DNA of 64,000 nt from Mycolicibacterium sp. P9-64 (GTDB lineage: Bacteria > Actinomycetota > Actinomycetes > Mycobacteriales > Mycobacteriaceae). The stretch covers positions 351,463 to 415,462 of the forward strand of contig NZ_NPKO01000008.1 of assembly GCF_008329605.1 (NCBI RefSeq). The letters are read 5' to 3'. Below, one piece after another: positions 35,772 through 43,264 of this stretch; position 1 is the first letter of the stretch, and each line of letters starts with the position of its first letter. A program made the translations under genes and the position numbers. The notes below the pieces were generated by a model, which was not told the DNA's origin, ran no database searches, and saw only the letters and a list, made by a program, of their open reading frames with translations.

Positions 35772-37160
35772 ATGGGCGCGCCACTGTCAACGCAGTCAGT
35801 TGAGCGTTCGGCGATACGGAAGGTCGCCATGCGACTCGTCCCGTTTGTCGCCGTGATGTTCTTCATCAACTACCTGGACCGGACCGCGATCTCCTTCGCA
35901 GGCCCGAACGGGATGAACCAAGATCTCGGCTTGACTGCGGCGCAGTTCGGCTTCGCCTCAGGCATCTTCTTCGCGGGATACATCCTGCTGGAAATCCCCA
36001 GCAACATGGCGCTGTACAAATTCGGTGCCAGGCGATGGCTCGCCAGGATCATGGTGTCGTGGGGCATCGTCTCGCTGCTGTTCGCCTTCGTGCAGAACAT
36101 CCCGAGCCTCTATGTGCTGCGCATCCTGCTCGGCATCGCCGAGGCCGGTTTCTTCCCCGGCGCGATCCTGTTCCTGAGCCTGTGGGTACCTGCGCGCTAT
36201 CGCAGCAAGATCCTTGCGCTGTTCTACCTCGCGCAGCCCTTGACCACCGTGATCGGCGCACCGCTCGCCGGTTGGCTGATCGGGCACGACGGCGTATTCG
36301 GGCTCGAGGGATGGCGTTTCATGTTCCTGTGCGTGTCGGTCCCCGCCATTCTGATCGGCATCATTGCATGGTTCTATCTCGCTGACTCCCCGCGTCAGGC
36401 GAAGTGGCTGACCGCGGATGAAGCCGAATGGCTTTCGCAAGAGACCGAGGGCGAAGCGAAGAAGAAGGTCGACCACGGCGGCCGCAGCGCCTTCATGGCC
36501 GCGATCCGCAGCGGCCGCGTGTGGGTCCTTGCCGTCATCTACTTCGGGTTCATCTACGGCCTCTACGCACTGGCGTTCTTCCTGCCCACCATCATCTCCG
36601 GATTCCAGGAGCAGTTCGGCACCAAGTTCGACGTCTTCGAGAAAGGGCTGATCACGGCGATCCCGTATCTGCCTGCAGCCGTCGTTCTGTATCTGTGGTC
36701 GCGGGACGCCACCAAGCGCGGCCTGCGTACCTGGCACATCGCCGCACCGGCCTTCATCGGCGGCGTGAGCGTGCCGATTGCGCTGTTCATGGGTTCGCCG
36801 ACGGCCACCATCGCAGTGATCACCGTGACGGCGTGCGCCATCTTCGCCGCACTGCCCAACTTCTGGACCGTTCCCGCCCAATTCCTCACCGGCGCATCGG
36901 CAGCCGTGGGAATCGCGTTGATCAACACCCTTGGCAACGTCGGCGGCTTCGCCGCGGGGTACGTGACCGGCGCCATCAAGGACCTGACCGGGTCCTACGT
37001 CGTGCCGATGTTCGTCGTCGGCGGACTCATGATCGTCTCCGGCCTGCTGATGGTCTTGCTCAGCCGCAAGGGGCGGGTCGAGACCACCGGCACCGATTCG
37101 GCGCCGCGCGACCATCCGAGCCCAGGCTCGGAGATGGCCACCAGCGGACCGCTCCGATGA
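35772..37160 (+). CDS. MFS transporter, anion:cation symporter (ACS) family
   Basis: A 462-residue major facilitator with twelve predicted membrane helices and a central loop near residues 215-240. INYLDRTAISFAGP after helix 1 is a hallmark of the ACS family, which imports organic acids such as galactonate, glucarate and phthalate with protons. A substrate that is a sugar acid agrees with the downstream acid-handling enzymes; D-apionate is my best guess. A strong ribosome site precedes the ATG, and the stop overlaps the second kinase gene by 4 bp. Confidence 0.88.
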   Translation: MGAPLSTQSVERSAIRKVAMRLVPFVAVMFFINYLDRTAISFAGPNGMNQDLGLTAAQFGFASGIFFAGYILLEIPSNMALYKFGARRWLARIMVSWGIVSLLFAFVQNIPSLYVLRILLGIAEAGFFPGAILFLSLWVPARYRSKILALFYLAQPLTTVIGAPLAGWLIGHDGVFGLEGWRFMFLCVSVPAILIGIIAWFYLADSPRQAKWLTADEAEWLSQETEGEAKKKVDHGGRSAFMAAIRSGRVWVLAVIYFGFIYGLYALAFFLPTIISGFQEQFGTKFDVFEKGLITAIPYLPAAVVLYLWSRDATKRGLRTWHIAAPAFIGGVSVPIALFMGSPTATIAVITVTACAIFAALPNFWTVPAQFLTGASAAVGIALINTLGNVGGFAAGYVTGAIKDLTGSYVVPMFVVGGLMIVSGLLMVLLSRKGRVETTGTDSAPRDHPSPGSEMATSGPLR

Positions 37161-38884
37161 CCAGACTCTTCAACGACCCAGACGCGTTCGCCGACGAGGT
37201 GCTGGAGGGATTCGTTGCCGCACACGGTGATTTGGTGAGCCGAGTCCCCGGTGGCTTGATTCGCAACAGCCCGACTCCGGCAGGCAAGGTCGCCGTCGTC
37301 ATCGGCGGCGGGGCCGGCCACTACCCGGCCTTCGCCGGCCTGGTGGGGCCTGGGATGGCCGACGGCGCAGCGATCGGCAACATCTTCGCCTCGCCGTCGG
37401 CCAAGCAGATCTACTCGGTCGCTCGCTCGGCATCGCGCGGTGGCGGTGTGCTGCTGGGCTTCGGCAACTACGCGGGCGACGTGCTGCACTTCGGGCAGGC
37501 AGCCGAAAAGCTCAACGCCGACGGCATTCCCACGATGACCCTCGCCGTCACCGACGACATCTCCAGCGCGACCACTGACGAGATCCACAAACGCCGTGGT
37601 GTCGCCGGTGATCTGGCTGTGTTCAAGGTGGCCGCGGCGGCCGCCGAAGACGGGCTCTCGCTCGAGGACGTGCACCGAATCGCGTGCCGCGCGAATGACC
37701 GGACTCGTTCTCTGGGAGTGGCTTTCACCGGATGCACCTTGCCTGGCGCTGGCAAGCCGTTGTTCACGGTGCCGCCAGGGCGGATGGCCGTCGGGATGGG
37801 CATCCACGGCGAACCCGGCACCGGTGAAACCGACGTTCCCACCGCCGACGAACTCGCGGAAATATTGGTCACCGCGCTGCTGGCCGAGACACCCGACGTC
37901 GACGCCGGTGGTGCTCGAGTCGGACTCATCCTCAACGGGCTCGGCACGGTCAAGCACGAGGAGCTGTTCGTCGTGTACCGGCGGATCGCCCAACTGCTGA
38001 CCGACCGCGGTGTCACGACCGTGCAGCCAGAAGTCGGTGAATTCGTCACCAGCTACGACATGGCCGGAGTGTCGCTCACCATGTTCTGGCTGGACGAGGA
38101 ACTCGAAAAGTACTGGACCGCACCGGCCCACTCCGCGGCGTACCGCAAGGGCAACACGATCGCAGGGGATGTCGCCGTCGCCGCGATCGAGCCGCGCTGG
38201 GTCGAGGTCGATCAGCCGGTCGCCACCGCTGACGACGCGTCGCGCGAAGCAGCACGCACGGTCATCGACGTACTGACGGCCATCCGCGACACCGTCGAGG
38301 AGAACGTGCAGCGCCTTGGGGACATCGATGCGGTCGCCGGTGACGGCGACCACGGCATCGGGATGCAGCGCGGGGCGCGTGCCGCGGTCAGCGCCGCCAG
38401 CACCGAAAGTGAGCGCGGTGCCGGAGCCGGCGCAGTACTCAATGCCGGTGCCGAGGCTTGGGCAGACGTCGGTGGAGGGACCTCCGGCGCGCTCTGGGGC
38501 GTGGCGCTCCGAGCCGTCGCCGCAGCGATCGGCGACGACCACGAGCCCGACGCCAAGGATGTCGCCGACGGTGTCGCAGCGGCATTGCGCGCCGTCCAAC
38601 AGATCGGCAAGGCAGACATCGGCGACAAGACGCTCGTCGACGTGTTGGCCCCGGCCAGTGCCGCGCTGACCAAAGCCGTCGCCGACGGTCACGATCTGGG
38701 CTCGGCGTTCGCGACGGCAGCGGCCGTCGCCAACGATGCCGCTGACGCCACCGCGCAGATGCTGCCCAAGATCGGCAGGGCTCGTCCGCTGGCCGAGAAG
38801 AGCAGGGGGACACCCGATCCCGGTGCGGTGTCGATGGCCCTCGCATTCAACGCAGTGCATCGAGTACTGGCCCGAAAGTGTTGA
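37157..38884 (+). CDS. Erythrulose kinase-like DhaK-DhaL fusion, second copy
   Basis: A 575-residue DAK-family kinase, clearly paralogous to the gene at 32857. GGGAGHYPAF, GNYAGDVLHF and MGIHGEPG carry the keto-sugar site with its covalent histidine. The Mg loop of the ATP domain is canonical: D391-AVAG-D396-GD398HG, and GGGTSGALWG follows. In the reading proposed here it phosphorylates L-erythrulose to L-erythrulose 1-phosphate (a LerK role), feeding the two isomerases encoded immediately downstream. D-erythrulose or dihydroxyacetone are alternatives. ATG overlaps the transporter stop (ATGA). Confidence 0.82.
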   Translation: MTRLFNDPDAFADEVLEGFVAAHGDLVSRVPGGLIRNSPTPAGKVAVVIGGGAGHYPAFAGLVGPGMADGAAIGNIFASPSAKQIYSVARSASRGGGVLLGFGNYAGDVLHFGQAAEKLNADGIPTMTLAVTDDISSATTDEIHKRRGVAGDLAVFKVAAAAAEDGLSLEDVHRIACRANDRTRSLGVAFTGCTLPGAGKPLFTVPPGRMAVGMGIHGEPGTGETDVPTADELAEILVTALLAETPDVDAGGARVGLILNGLGTVKHEELFVVYRRIAQLLTDRGVTTVQPEVGEFVTSYDMAGVSLTMFWLDEELEKYWTAPAHSAAYRKGNTIAGDVAVAAIEPRWVEVDQPVATADDASREAARTVIDVLTAIRDTVEENVQRLGDIDAVAGDGDHGIGMQRGARAAVSAASTESERGAGAGAVLNAGAEAWADVGGGTSGALWGVALRAVAAAIGDDHEPDAKDVADGVAAALRAVQQIGKADIGDKTLVDVLAPASAALTKAVADGHDLGSAFATAAAVANDAADATAQMLPKIGRARPLAEKSRGTPDPGAVSMALAFNAVHRVLARKC

Positions 38885-38942
38885 TGACTCCGTGCCCGCC
38901 GATGGCACAGCCCCAAGCACTAGCTCACGAGAAGAGATGAAC

Positions 38943-39413
38943 ATGGCACGGAAGCTGCGCATCGTCGTCGGCGCCGACGACGCCGGATTCGAATACAAGG
39001 AAGCGCTCAAGCGTGACCTGGACGCGAATCCGCTGGTGGAGTCGGTGGTCGACGTCGGCGTCGGGATCGACGAGCACACCGCCTACCCGAAGGTCGCGGT
39101 GACTGCCGCCGAACTGGTCGCCTCAGGCGTCGCCGACCGCGCGCTCCTGGTCTGCGGAACCGGTCTCGGCGTGGCGATCTCGGCCAACAAGGTCCCTGGA
39201 ATCCGCGCCGTCACCGCCCACGACAGCTTCTCGGTGGAACGCTCGGTGCTGAGCAACAACGCCCAGGTGCTGACCTTCGGCCAACGTGTCATCGGTCTCG
39301 AGTTGGCACGCCGGCTCGCCCGCGAGTGGCTGACCTACCGGTTCGACGAGACGTCCGCGTCGGCCGACAAGGTGCGGGTGCTGTCCGCCTACGAGGACAC
39401 CGGGGCCTGTTAG
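38943..39413 (+). CDS. derI: RpiB-family isomerase, D-erythrulose 4-phosphate isomerase-like (DerI)
   Basis: A 156-residue RpiB/LacAB-fold isomerase. Cys71 in VCGTGLGVAISANK is the catalytic thiol, and the start has GADDAGFEYK where ribose-5-phosphate isomerase B usually has SDHAG. Mycobacterial DerI enzymes of this family turn D-erythrulose 4-phosphate into D-erythrose 4-phosphate, which joins the pentose phosphate pathway. The in-frame ATG at 38937 is closer to the AGAAGAG ribosome site than is usual, so 38943 is preferred. It directly abuts the TIM-like gene. Confidence 0.82.
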   Translation: MARKLRIVVGADDAGFEYKEALKRDLDANPLVESVVDVGVGIDEHTAYPKVAVTAAELVASGVADRALLVCGTGLGVAISANKVPGIRAVTAHDSFSVERSVLSNNAQVLTFGQRVIGLELARRLAREWLTYRFDETSASADKVRVLSAYEDTGAC

Positions 39414-40235
39414 ATGTCCCAGCTGTTCCTCGGCGTGAGCCTGAAGATGTACTTCGGGCGCGACCGAACCATCCGGTGGTGCCGGAGGGTCGCCGACATT
39501 GCCGCCAAACACCCGGCGGTGCGTGACGAGCATGTGAAGCTGGCGGTCCTGCCGTCCTTCCCCTACGTCTCCGAGGTGGCCGACGTCTTTGCAGGCACCC
39601 CCGTTTTCGTCGGCGGCCAAGATCTCTTCTGGAGCGACGAAGGTGCCTTCACCGGCGAGGTGAGCGGCAAGCAACTCCGCGAGCTGGGGTGCGAATACGT
39701 CGAGATCGGACACGCGGAGAGGCTGCGCATCTTCGGCGAGACCTCCGCCATGATCGCCGCCAAGACGGCTGCCGCGTTTCGCAACCAGCTCACCCCGATC
39801 CTCTGCGTTGGCGAGGCGATGCGCGGGACCCCGGCGGGCGCGGCCAGCCACTGCCGCACACAACTGGACGCAGCGCTCTACGAAGTCGACGCCAACTCGG
39901 CCCGACCGCTGGTGGTCGCGTACGAACCGCACTGGGCGATCGGCGCCGACGAACCGGCGTCGACGGAGTACGTGGCCATGACGTGCGAGGCGATCCGCGA
40001 TCACCTGGATTCGCGTCCCGGTCTTGCCGGCAGCCGGGTAATCTACGGCGGCAGTGCGGGACCGGGCTTGCTCACTGCGCTCAACGGCAGCGTCGACGGA
40101 CTGTTTCTCGGCCGCTTCGCGCACGACCCGACGGCGCTCGATCTCATCTTGACCGAAGCACTCGATGGCAGGGCAGCGACGCTGGCCGCCTGTTCGCTGC
40201 CCGACACGGAGAGGCATCGATGGCAATCGGACTGA
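39414..40235 (+). CDS. lerI: TIM-barrel triose-phosphate isomerase homologue (LerI-like)
   Basis: A 273-residue triose-phosphate isomerase homologue. The catalytic Lys11 (SLKMYF), His100 (EIGHAERLRIFGE) and Glu171 (AYEPHWAIG) are all present, but the canonical NWK is SLK and ERR is ERL, so the pocket differs from glycolytic TIM. Enzymes of this type, LerI/EryH, convert L-erythrulose 1-phosphate to D-erythrulose 4-phosphate. The ATG follows the derI stop with no gap, and the 3' end overlaps the next gene by 16 bp. Confidence 0.82.
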   Translation: MSQLFLGVSLKMYFGRDRTIRWCRRVADIAAKHPAVRDEHVKLAVLPSFPYVSEVADVFAGTPVFVGGQDLFWSDEGAFTGEVSGKQLRELGCEYVEIGHAERLRIFGETSAMIAAKTAAAFRNQLTPILCVGEAMRGTPAGAASHCRTQLDAALYEVDANSARPLVVAYEPHWAIGADEPASTEYVAMTCEAIRDHLDSRPGLAGSRVIYGGSAGPGLLTALNGSVDGLFLGRFAHDPTALDLILTEALDGRAATLAACSLPDTERHRWQSD

Positions 40236-41017
40236 GCACCTACGCCTTCTTCTGGCGGATCTCCGACCGCGTCGAACTGCCGCTCACACTGCACGACATG
40301 CTGGAGCAGACCCGCGAGAGTGGCTGCACGGTACTTCAGATCTGCGATTACAAACCCCTTGAGACGATGTCGGCAGCCGAACTGTCCGCAGTTGCCAGGA
40401 GCGCCAAGGACTTCGACGTTCGACTCGAATTGGGCACGCGCGGAATTGCCGTCGACCACCTTCGCCGCTATCTCGACTTCGCCGAGCAACTGGACGTGAC
40501 ATTGGTCAGGTCGATGGTGAACACCACCGAGCACCGGCCGACCGACGATGAAGCCATCGATCTACTCGCGCAGGCGGCACCCGGGTACGCCGAACGGGGT
40601 GTCGCCCTTGCGCTGGAGACCTACGAGCAGGTGCCATCGGCGCGCCTGGTGGCCATCGTGGAAGCGGTTGGTTCGGAAAGTGTTGGTATCTGCCTGGATC
40701 CGGCGAACTGCGTCGCCGGACTGGAGCTACCCGTCGACGTCGTGGCGCGGAGCGCCCCCTATGTGAAGAACTGGCATGTCAAGGACTTTGCCTTCACGCG
40801 CCAAGCCGGGTGGGTCGGATTCACTCTCGCCGGATGCCCACTGGGCCAAGGACTGCTCGACTACGACGGCGTCGCGGCCGCGATCCAACCAGCAGGCAAC
40901 GACATCAACCAGATCGTCGAGCACTGGTTGCCATGGCAAGGCGACGCCGACACGACCTGCGCACTGGAATCGCAATGGACAGAACACAACGTCAACTATT
41001 TGAGGAGTAGATCATGA
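40220..41017 (+). CDS. oiaC: Xylose-isomerase-fold enzyme, 3-oxo-isoapionate decarboxylase-like (OiaC)
   Basis: A 265-residue sugar-isomerase-like TIM barrel. Four acidic/histidine residues at the expected metal positions are Glu133 (LALETYE), Asp160 (CLDPAN), His186 (NWHVKDF) and Glu250 (ALESQW). Proteins of this fold next to a PGDH_C dehydrogenase and LerI/DerI have been assigned as 3-oxo-isoapionate decarboxylase OiaC, which yields L-erythrulose and CO2. The name rests on that context and my recall of the family; a sugar-phosphate isomerase or epimerase is the alternative. It overlaps lerI by 16 bp and apnO by 4 bp. Confidence 0.62.
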   Translation: MAIGLSTYAFFWRISDRVELPLTLHDMLEQTRESGCTVLQICDYKPLETMSAAELSAVARSAKDFDVRLELGTRGIAVDHLRRYLDFAEQLDVTLVRSMVNTTEHRPTDDEAIDLLAQAAPGYAERGVALALETYEQVPSARLVAIVEAVGSESVGICLDPANCVAGLELPVDVVARSAPYVKNWHVKDFAFTRQAGWVGFTLAGCPLGQGLLDYDGVAAAIQPAGNDINQIVEHWLPWQGDADTTCALESQWTEHNVNYLRSRS

Positions 41018-41880
41018 CCGGACAGCAGGCCACCGTCGCCGTCATCGGGGCAGGCGGCAAGATGGGCCAGCGGATCTCGAACAATCTTGCCCGCAGCGAC
41101 TACCGCGCGCTGTATGCGGAGAACTCGCCCAAGGGACGGGAAGTCGTCACCGGGCTTGGCCGCGACCTCACCGAGTCGCACGAAGCCGCCAGCCAAGCCG
41201 ACGTCGTCATCCTGGCCGTGCCCGACATTCTGCTCGGCCGGATCTCCGCCGACATCGTCCCGACGATGAAGCAGGGAGCCATCCTGCTCACCCTGGACCC
41301 CGCCGCCGCCTACGCGAACCTGTTGCACAGGCGCGACGGGATCGCCTACGCAGTGGCGCATCCGTGCCATCCATCGGTGTTCCTCGAGCGAACCACCACG
41401 GAACAGCACGCCGATACCTTCGGAGGGATCGCTGCGCCCCAGGACGTGGTGGCAGCGTTCGAAGACGGTGACGAAGCGGCGCGCGATCTTGCCGAAGCCG
41501 TCGTGCGGGTCGCCTACGGACCCGTCATCGACGTGCACTGGGTGACCGTCAAGCAGCTCGCGGTCCTGGAGCCCACCTTGGTAGAGACCGTCGCCTGTAT
41601 GGTCGGGGCACTTCTCAAGGAGGCGCTCGAGGAGACCATCCACACCGTCGGCGTTCCCGAAGCCGCTGCCAGGGCAATGCTTCTCGGGCACACCCAAGTC
41701 GCACTCGCCAACACCCTGCGCGGGTCCAACCCGTTCTCCGATGCGTGCCTGATCGCGATGGACTACGGCAGGGAAACGATCGTCAAGGACGACTGGAAGA
41801 AGATCTTCGACGATTCCGAACTGGACAAGGTGCTTGCGCGGATGCTGCACCTCGACGTGATCGAGCGCAGCCACGCGTAG
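41014..41880 (+). CDS. apnO: PGDH_C-type dehydrogenase, D-apionate oxidoisomerase-like (ApnO)
   Basis: A 288-residue NAD(P)-dependent enzyme. The Rossmann fold starts with VIGAGGKMGQR (residues 10-20), and the C-terminal half has AHPCHPSVF and an all-helical domain of the phosphogluconate dehydrogenase C-terminal (PGDH_C) type. D-apionate oxidoisomerase ApnO belongs to this class and makes 3-oxo-isoapionate, the substrate of OiaC, encoded just upstream. The order kinase-derI-lerI-oiaC-apnO makes the assignment likely; a different branched or four-carbon sugar acid remains possible. It is the last gene of the operon. Confidence 0.62.
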   Translation: MTGQQATVAVIGAGGKMGQRISNNLARSDYRALYAENSPKGREVVTGLGRDLTESHEAASQADVVILAVPDILLGRISADIVPTMKQGAILLTLDPAAAYANLLHRRDGIAYAVAHPCHPSVFLERTTTEQHADTFGGIAAPQDVVAAFEDGDEAARDLAEAVVRVAYGPVIDVHWVTVKQLAVLEPTLVETVACMVGALLKEALEETIHTVGVPEAAARAMLLGHTQVALANTLRGSNPFSDACLIAMDYGRETIVKDDWKKIFDDSELDKVLARMLHLDVIERSHA

Positions 41881-41883
41881 CGG

Positions 41884-42558
41884 TCACCAGACGCCAGGCA
41901 CCAGCCGGTAGTGCACCTTCTGGGTGTACTCGTCGTACCCGTCGAGCTCCTGGCGCAGCATCTTCTCCTCGTCCTCGATGCGCAGCGCAAGGATCGGCAC
42001 GGCAAGGATGGTCGCCAGCAGCCCCCAGTACGAGTCGAGCGCCAGCGGTGTGCCGACCATCATGATCAACGCGCCGACGTACATCGGATGCCGGACGAGG
42101 CCGTAGACGCCCGTCGACACCACCTTCTGGTCTGCCTCGACCGTGATGGTCGCGGCCGCAAAGCTGTTCTGGATGACGACGAGCTGAGCGAACGCCAGCC
42201 CAGCACCGACCAGGACGTTGCCGAGCACGACGACGGGTATCGGCACGCGCGACCAACCGAACCGATGGTCGAGGGCGCTGACGACCAGTACCGCGACCAC
42301 CGCGAGCATCGTCGCCGTGATGACGAGCTTCTGAATGGCTCTGGTCTCCGCGATCGGCCCAGCCTTCATGCGCCGCGCAAGGGCCGCAGGATCCCGCACT
42401 GCGAGATAGATGCTGGGGACGATCGTGGTGACCATGAAAACCGCGATGAAAACCCATGCTTGCCAATAGTTCAACGTGCCCGCCGGCCAGAACAGCAGCA
42501 CGACGAAGAACGCGATTCCGAAGACTCCCGATGCCAGTGACTGCACAGCGATCTTCAT
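41884..42558 (-). CDS. ICMT/PEMT-like integral membrane methyltransferase, copy A
   Basis: A 224-residue membrane protein with about five helices of the isoprenylcysteine carboxyl methyltransferase / phospholipid methyltransferase fold. VRHPMYVGALIM is the family signature that binds S-adenosylmethionine, and the conserved C-terminal EDEEKMLRQEL and GYDEYTQKVHYRL follow. ATG at 42558 has an AGGAGAGAG site upstream. It is a tandem paralogue of the next gene, related to Rv1216c. The methyl acceptor is unknown; the neighbouring exporter genes suggest a small molecule or lipid, but that is a guess. Confidence 0.82.
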   Translation of the reverse strand: MKIAVQSLASGVFGIAFFVVLLFWPAGTLNYWQAWVFIAVFMVTTIVPSIYLAVRDPAALARRMKAGPIAETRAIQKLVITATMLAVVAVLVVSALDHRFGWSRVPIPVVVLGNVLVGAGLAFAQLVVIQNSFAAATITVEADQKVVSTGVYGLVRHPMYVGALIMMVGTPLALDSYWGLLATILAVPILALRIEDEEKMLRQELDGYDEYTQKVHYRLVPGVW

Positions 42559-42571
42559 GATCTCTCTCCTT

Positions 42572-43246
42572 TCACCACACGCCTGGTACCAAACGGGAAT
42601 GCACCGTCTCGGTGTAGTCCCGGTAGCCGCAGAGCTCTTCGGCGAGCGCCTTCTCCTCGTCGACGATGCGAATTGCGAACAGCACCGCATCGATCGGCAC
42701 GATGAGAAGTGCCCAGTAGGAACCGAGTGCAAGCGGGACTCCGATGGCCATGACGAGCACACCGAAGTACATCGGATGCCGCACCACGCCGTACAGTCCG
42801 GTGGACACCACGGTCTGCTCTGCTTCAACGGTGATATTGGCTGCGGCGTAGCTGTTTTGGGCGACGACGAGCATGCCGATGCCGAGGCCGACCGCCGCGA
42901 TCACGTCCCCGATGACCACGAGTGCCGTCGGTACGTCCGACCAGCCAAACCGACGGTCCAACCCGGAGACGACCAGTAGCGCAAAGAATGCGAGCACGAC
43001 ACCTGCGCTAACGACCTTCTGCACGGGTCGCGACTCGTGCAGGGGCCCCGCATTCAGCCTTCGACGCAACACCTCGGGATTCCGCGCTCCGGCGTAGGCG
43101 GTGAAGATCACCGACAAGCCGACGAACATACCGAAGAAGACCCATGCCTGCCAGTAGTGGACCGTCCCAGCCGGCCAGAACAACGTCAGCGCCATCAGCG
43201 CCAGGCCAAGCACGGAAGTCGTCGTGACTTGAAGTGCGGTTTTCAC
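42572..43246 (-). CDS. ICMT/PEMT-like integral membrane methyltransferase, copy B
   Basis: A second 224-residue copy, the same length as its neighbour. FWPAGTVHYWQAWVF, VVRHPMYFGVLVM, IVDEEKALAEEL and the closing SRLVPGVW line up with the first copy, so the pair arose by tandem duplication. In M. tuberculosis a single such gene (Rv1216c) precedes the ABC exporter genes. GTG at 43246 has an AAGGAG site upstream. It probably belongs to the transcript of the TetR-controlled exporter that begins upstream. Confidence 0.82.
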   Translation of the reverse strand: MKTALQVTTTSVLGLALMALTLFWPAGTVHYWQAWVFFGMFVGLSVIFTAYAGARNPEVLRRRLNAGPLHESRPVQKVVSAGVVLAFFALLVVSGLDRRFGWSDVPTALVVIGDVIAAVGLGIGMLVVAQNSYAAANITVEAEQTVVSTGLYGVVRHPMYFGVLVMAIGVPLALGSYWALLIVPIDAVLFAIRIVDEEKALAEELCGYRDYTETVHSRLVPGVW

Positions 43247-43264
43247 GAGCTCGTCTCCTTCCTT

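Noticed and set aside
36995..39079. 694-codon minus-strand frame opposite the second kinase gene
   Set aside because: Antisense shadow of a gene with all DAK motifs; the translation has no recognisable domain.
39414..40235. Calling the TIM-like gene the glycolytic triose-phosphate isomerase
   Set aside because: The NWK and SERR motifs of glycolytic TIM are altered, and the gene sits in a tetrulose-type catabolic operon, away from gap-pgk.
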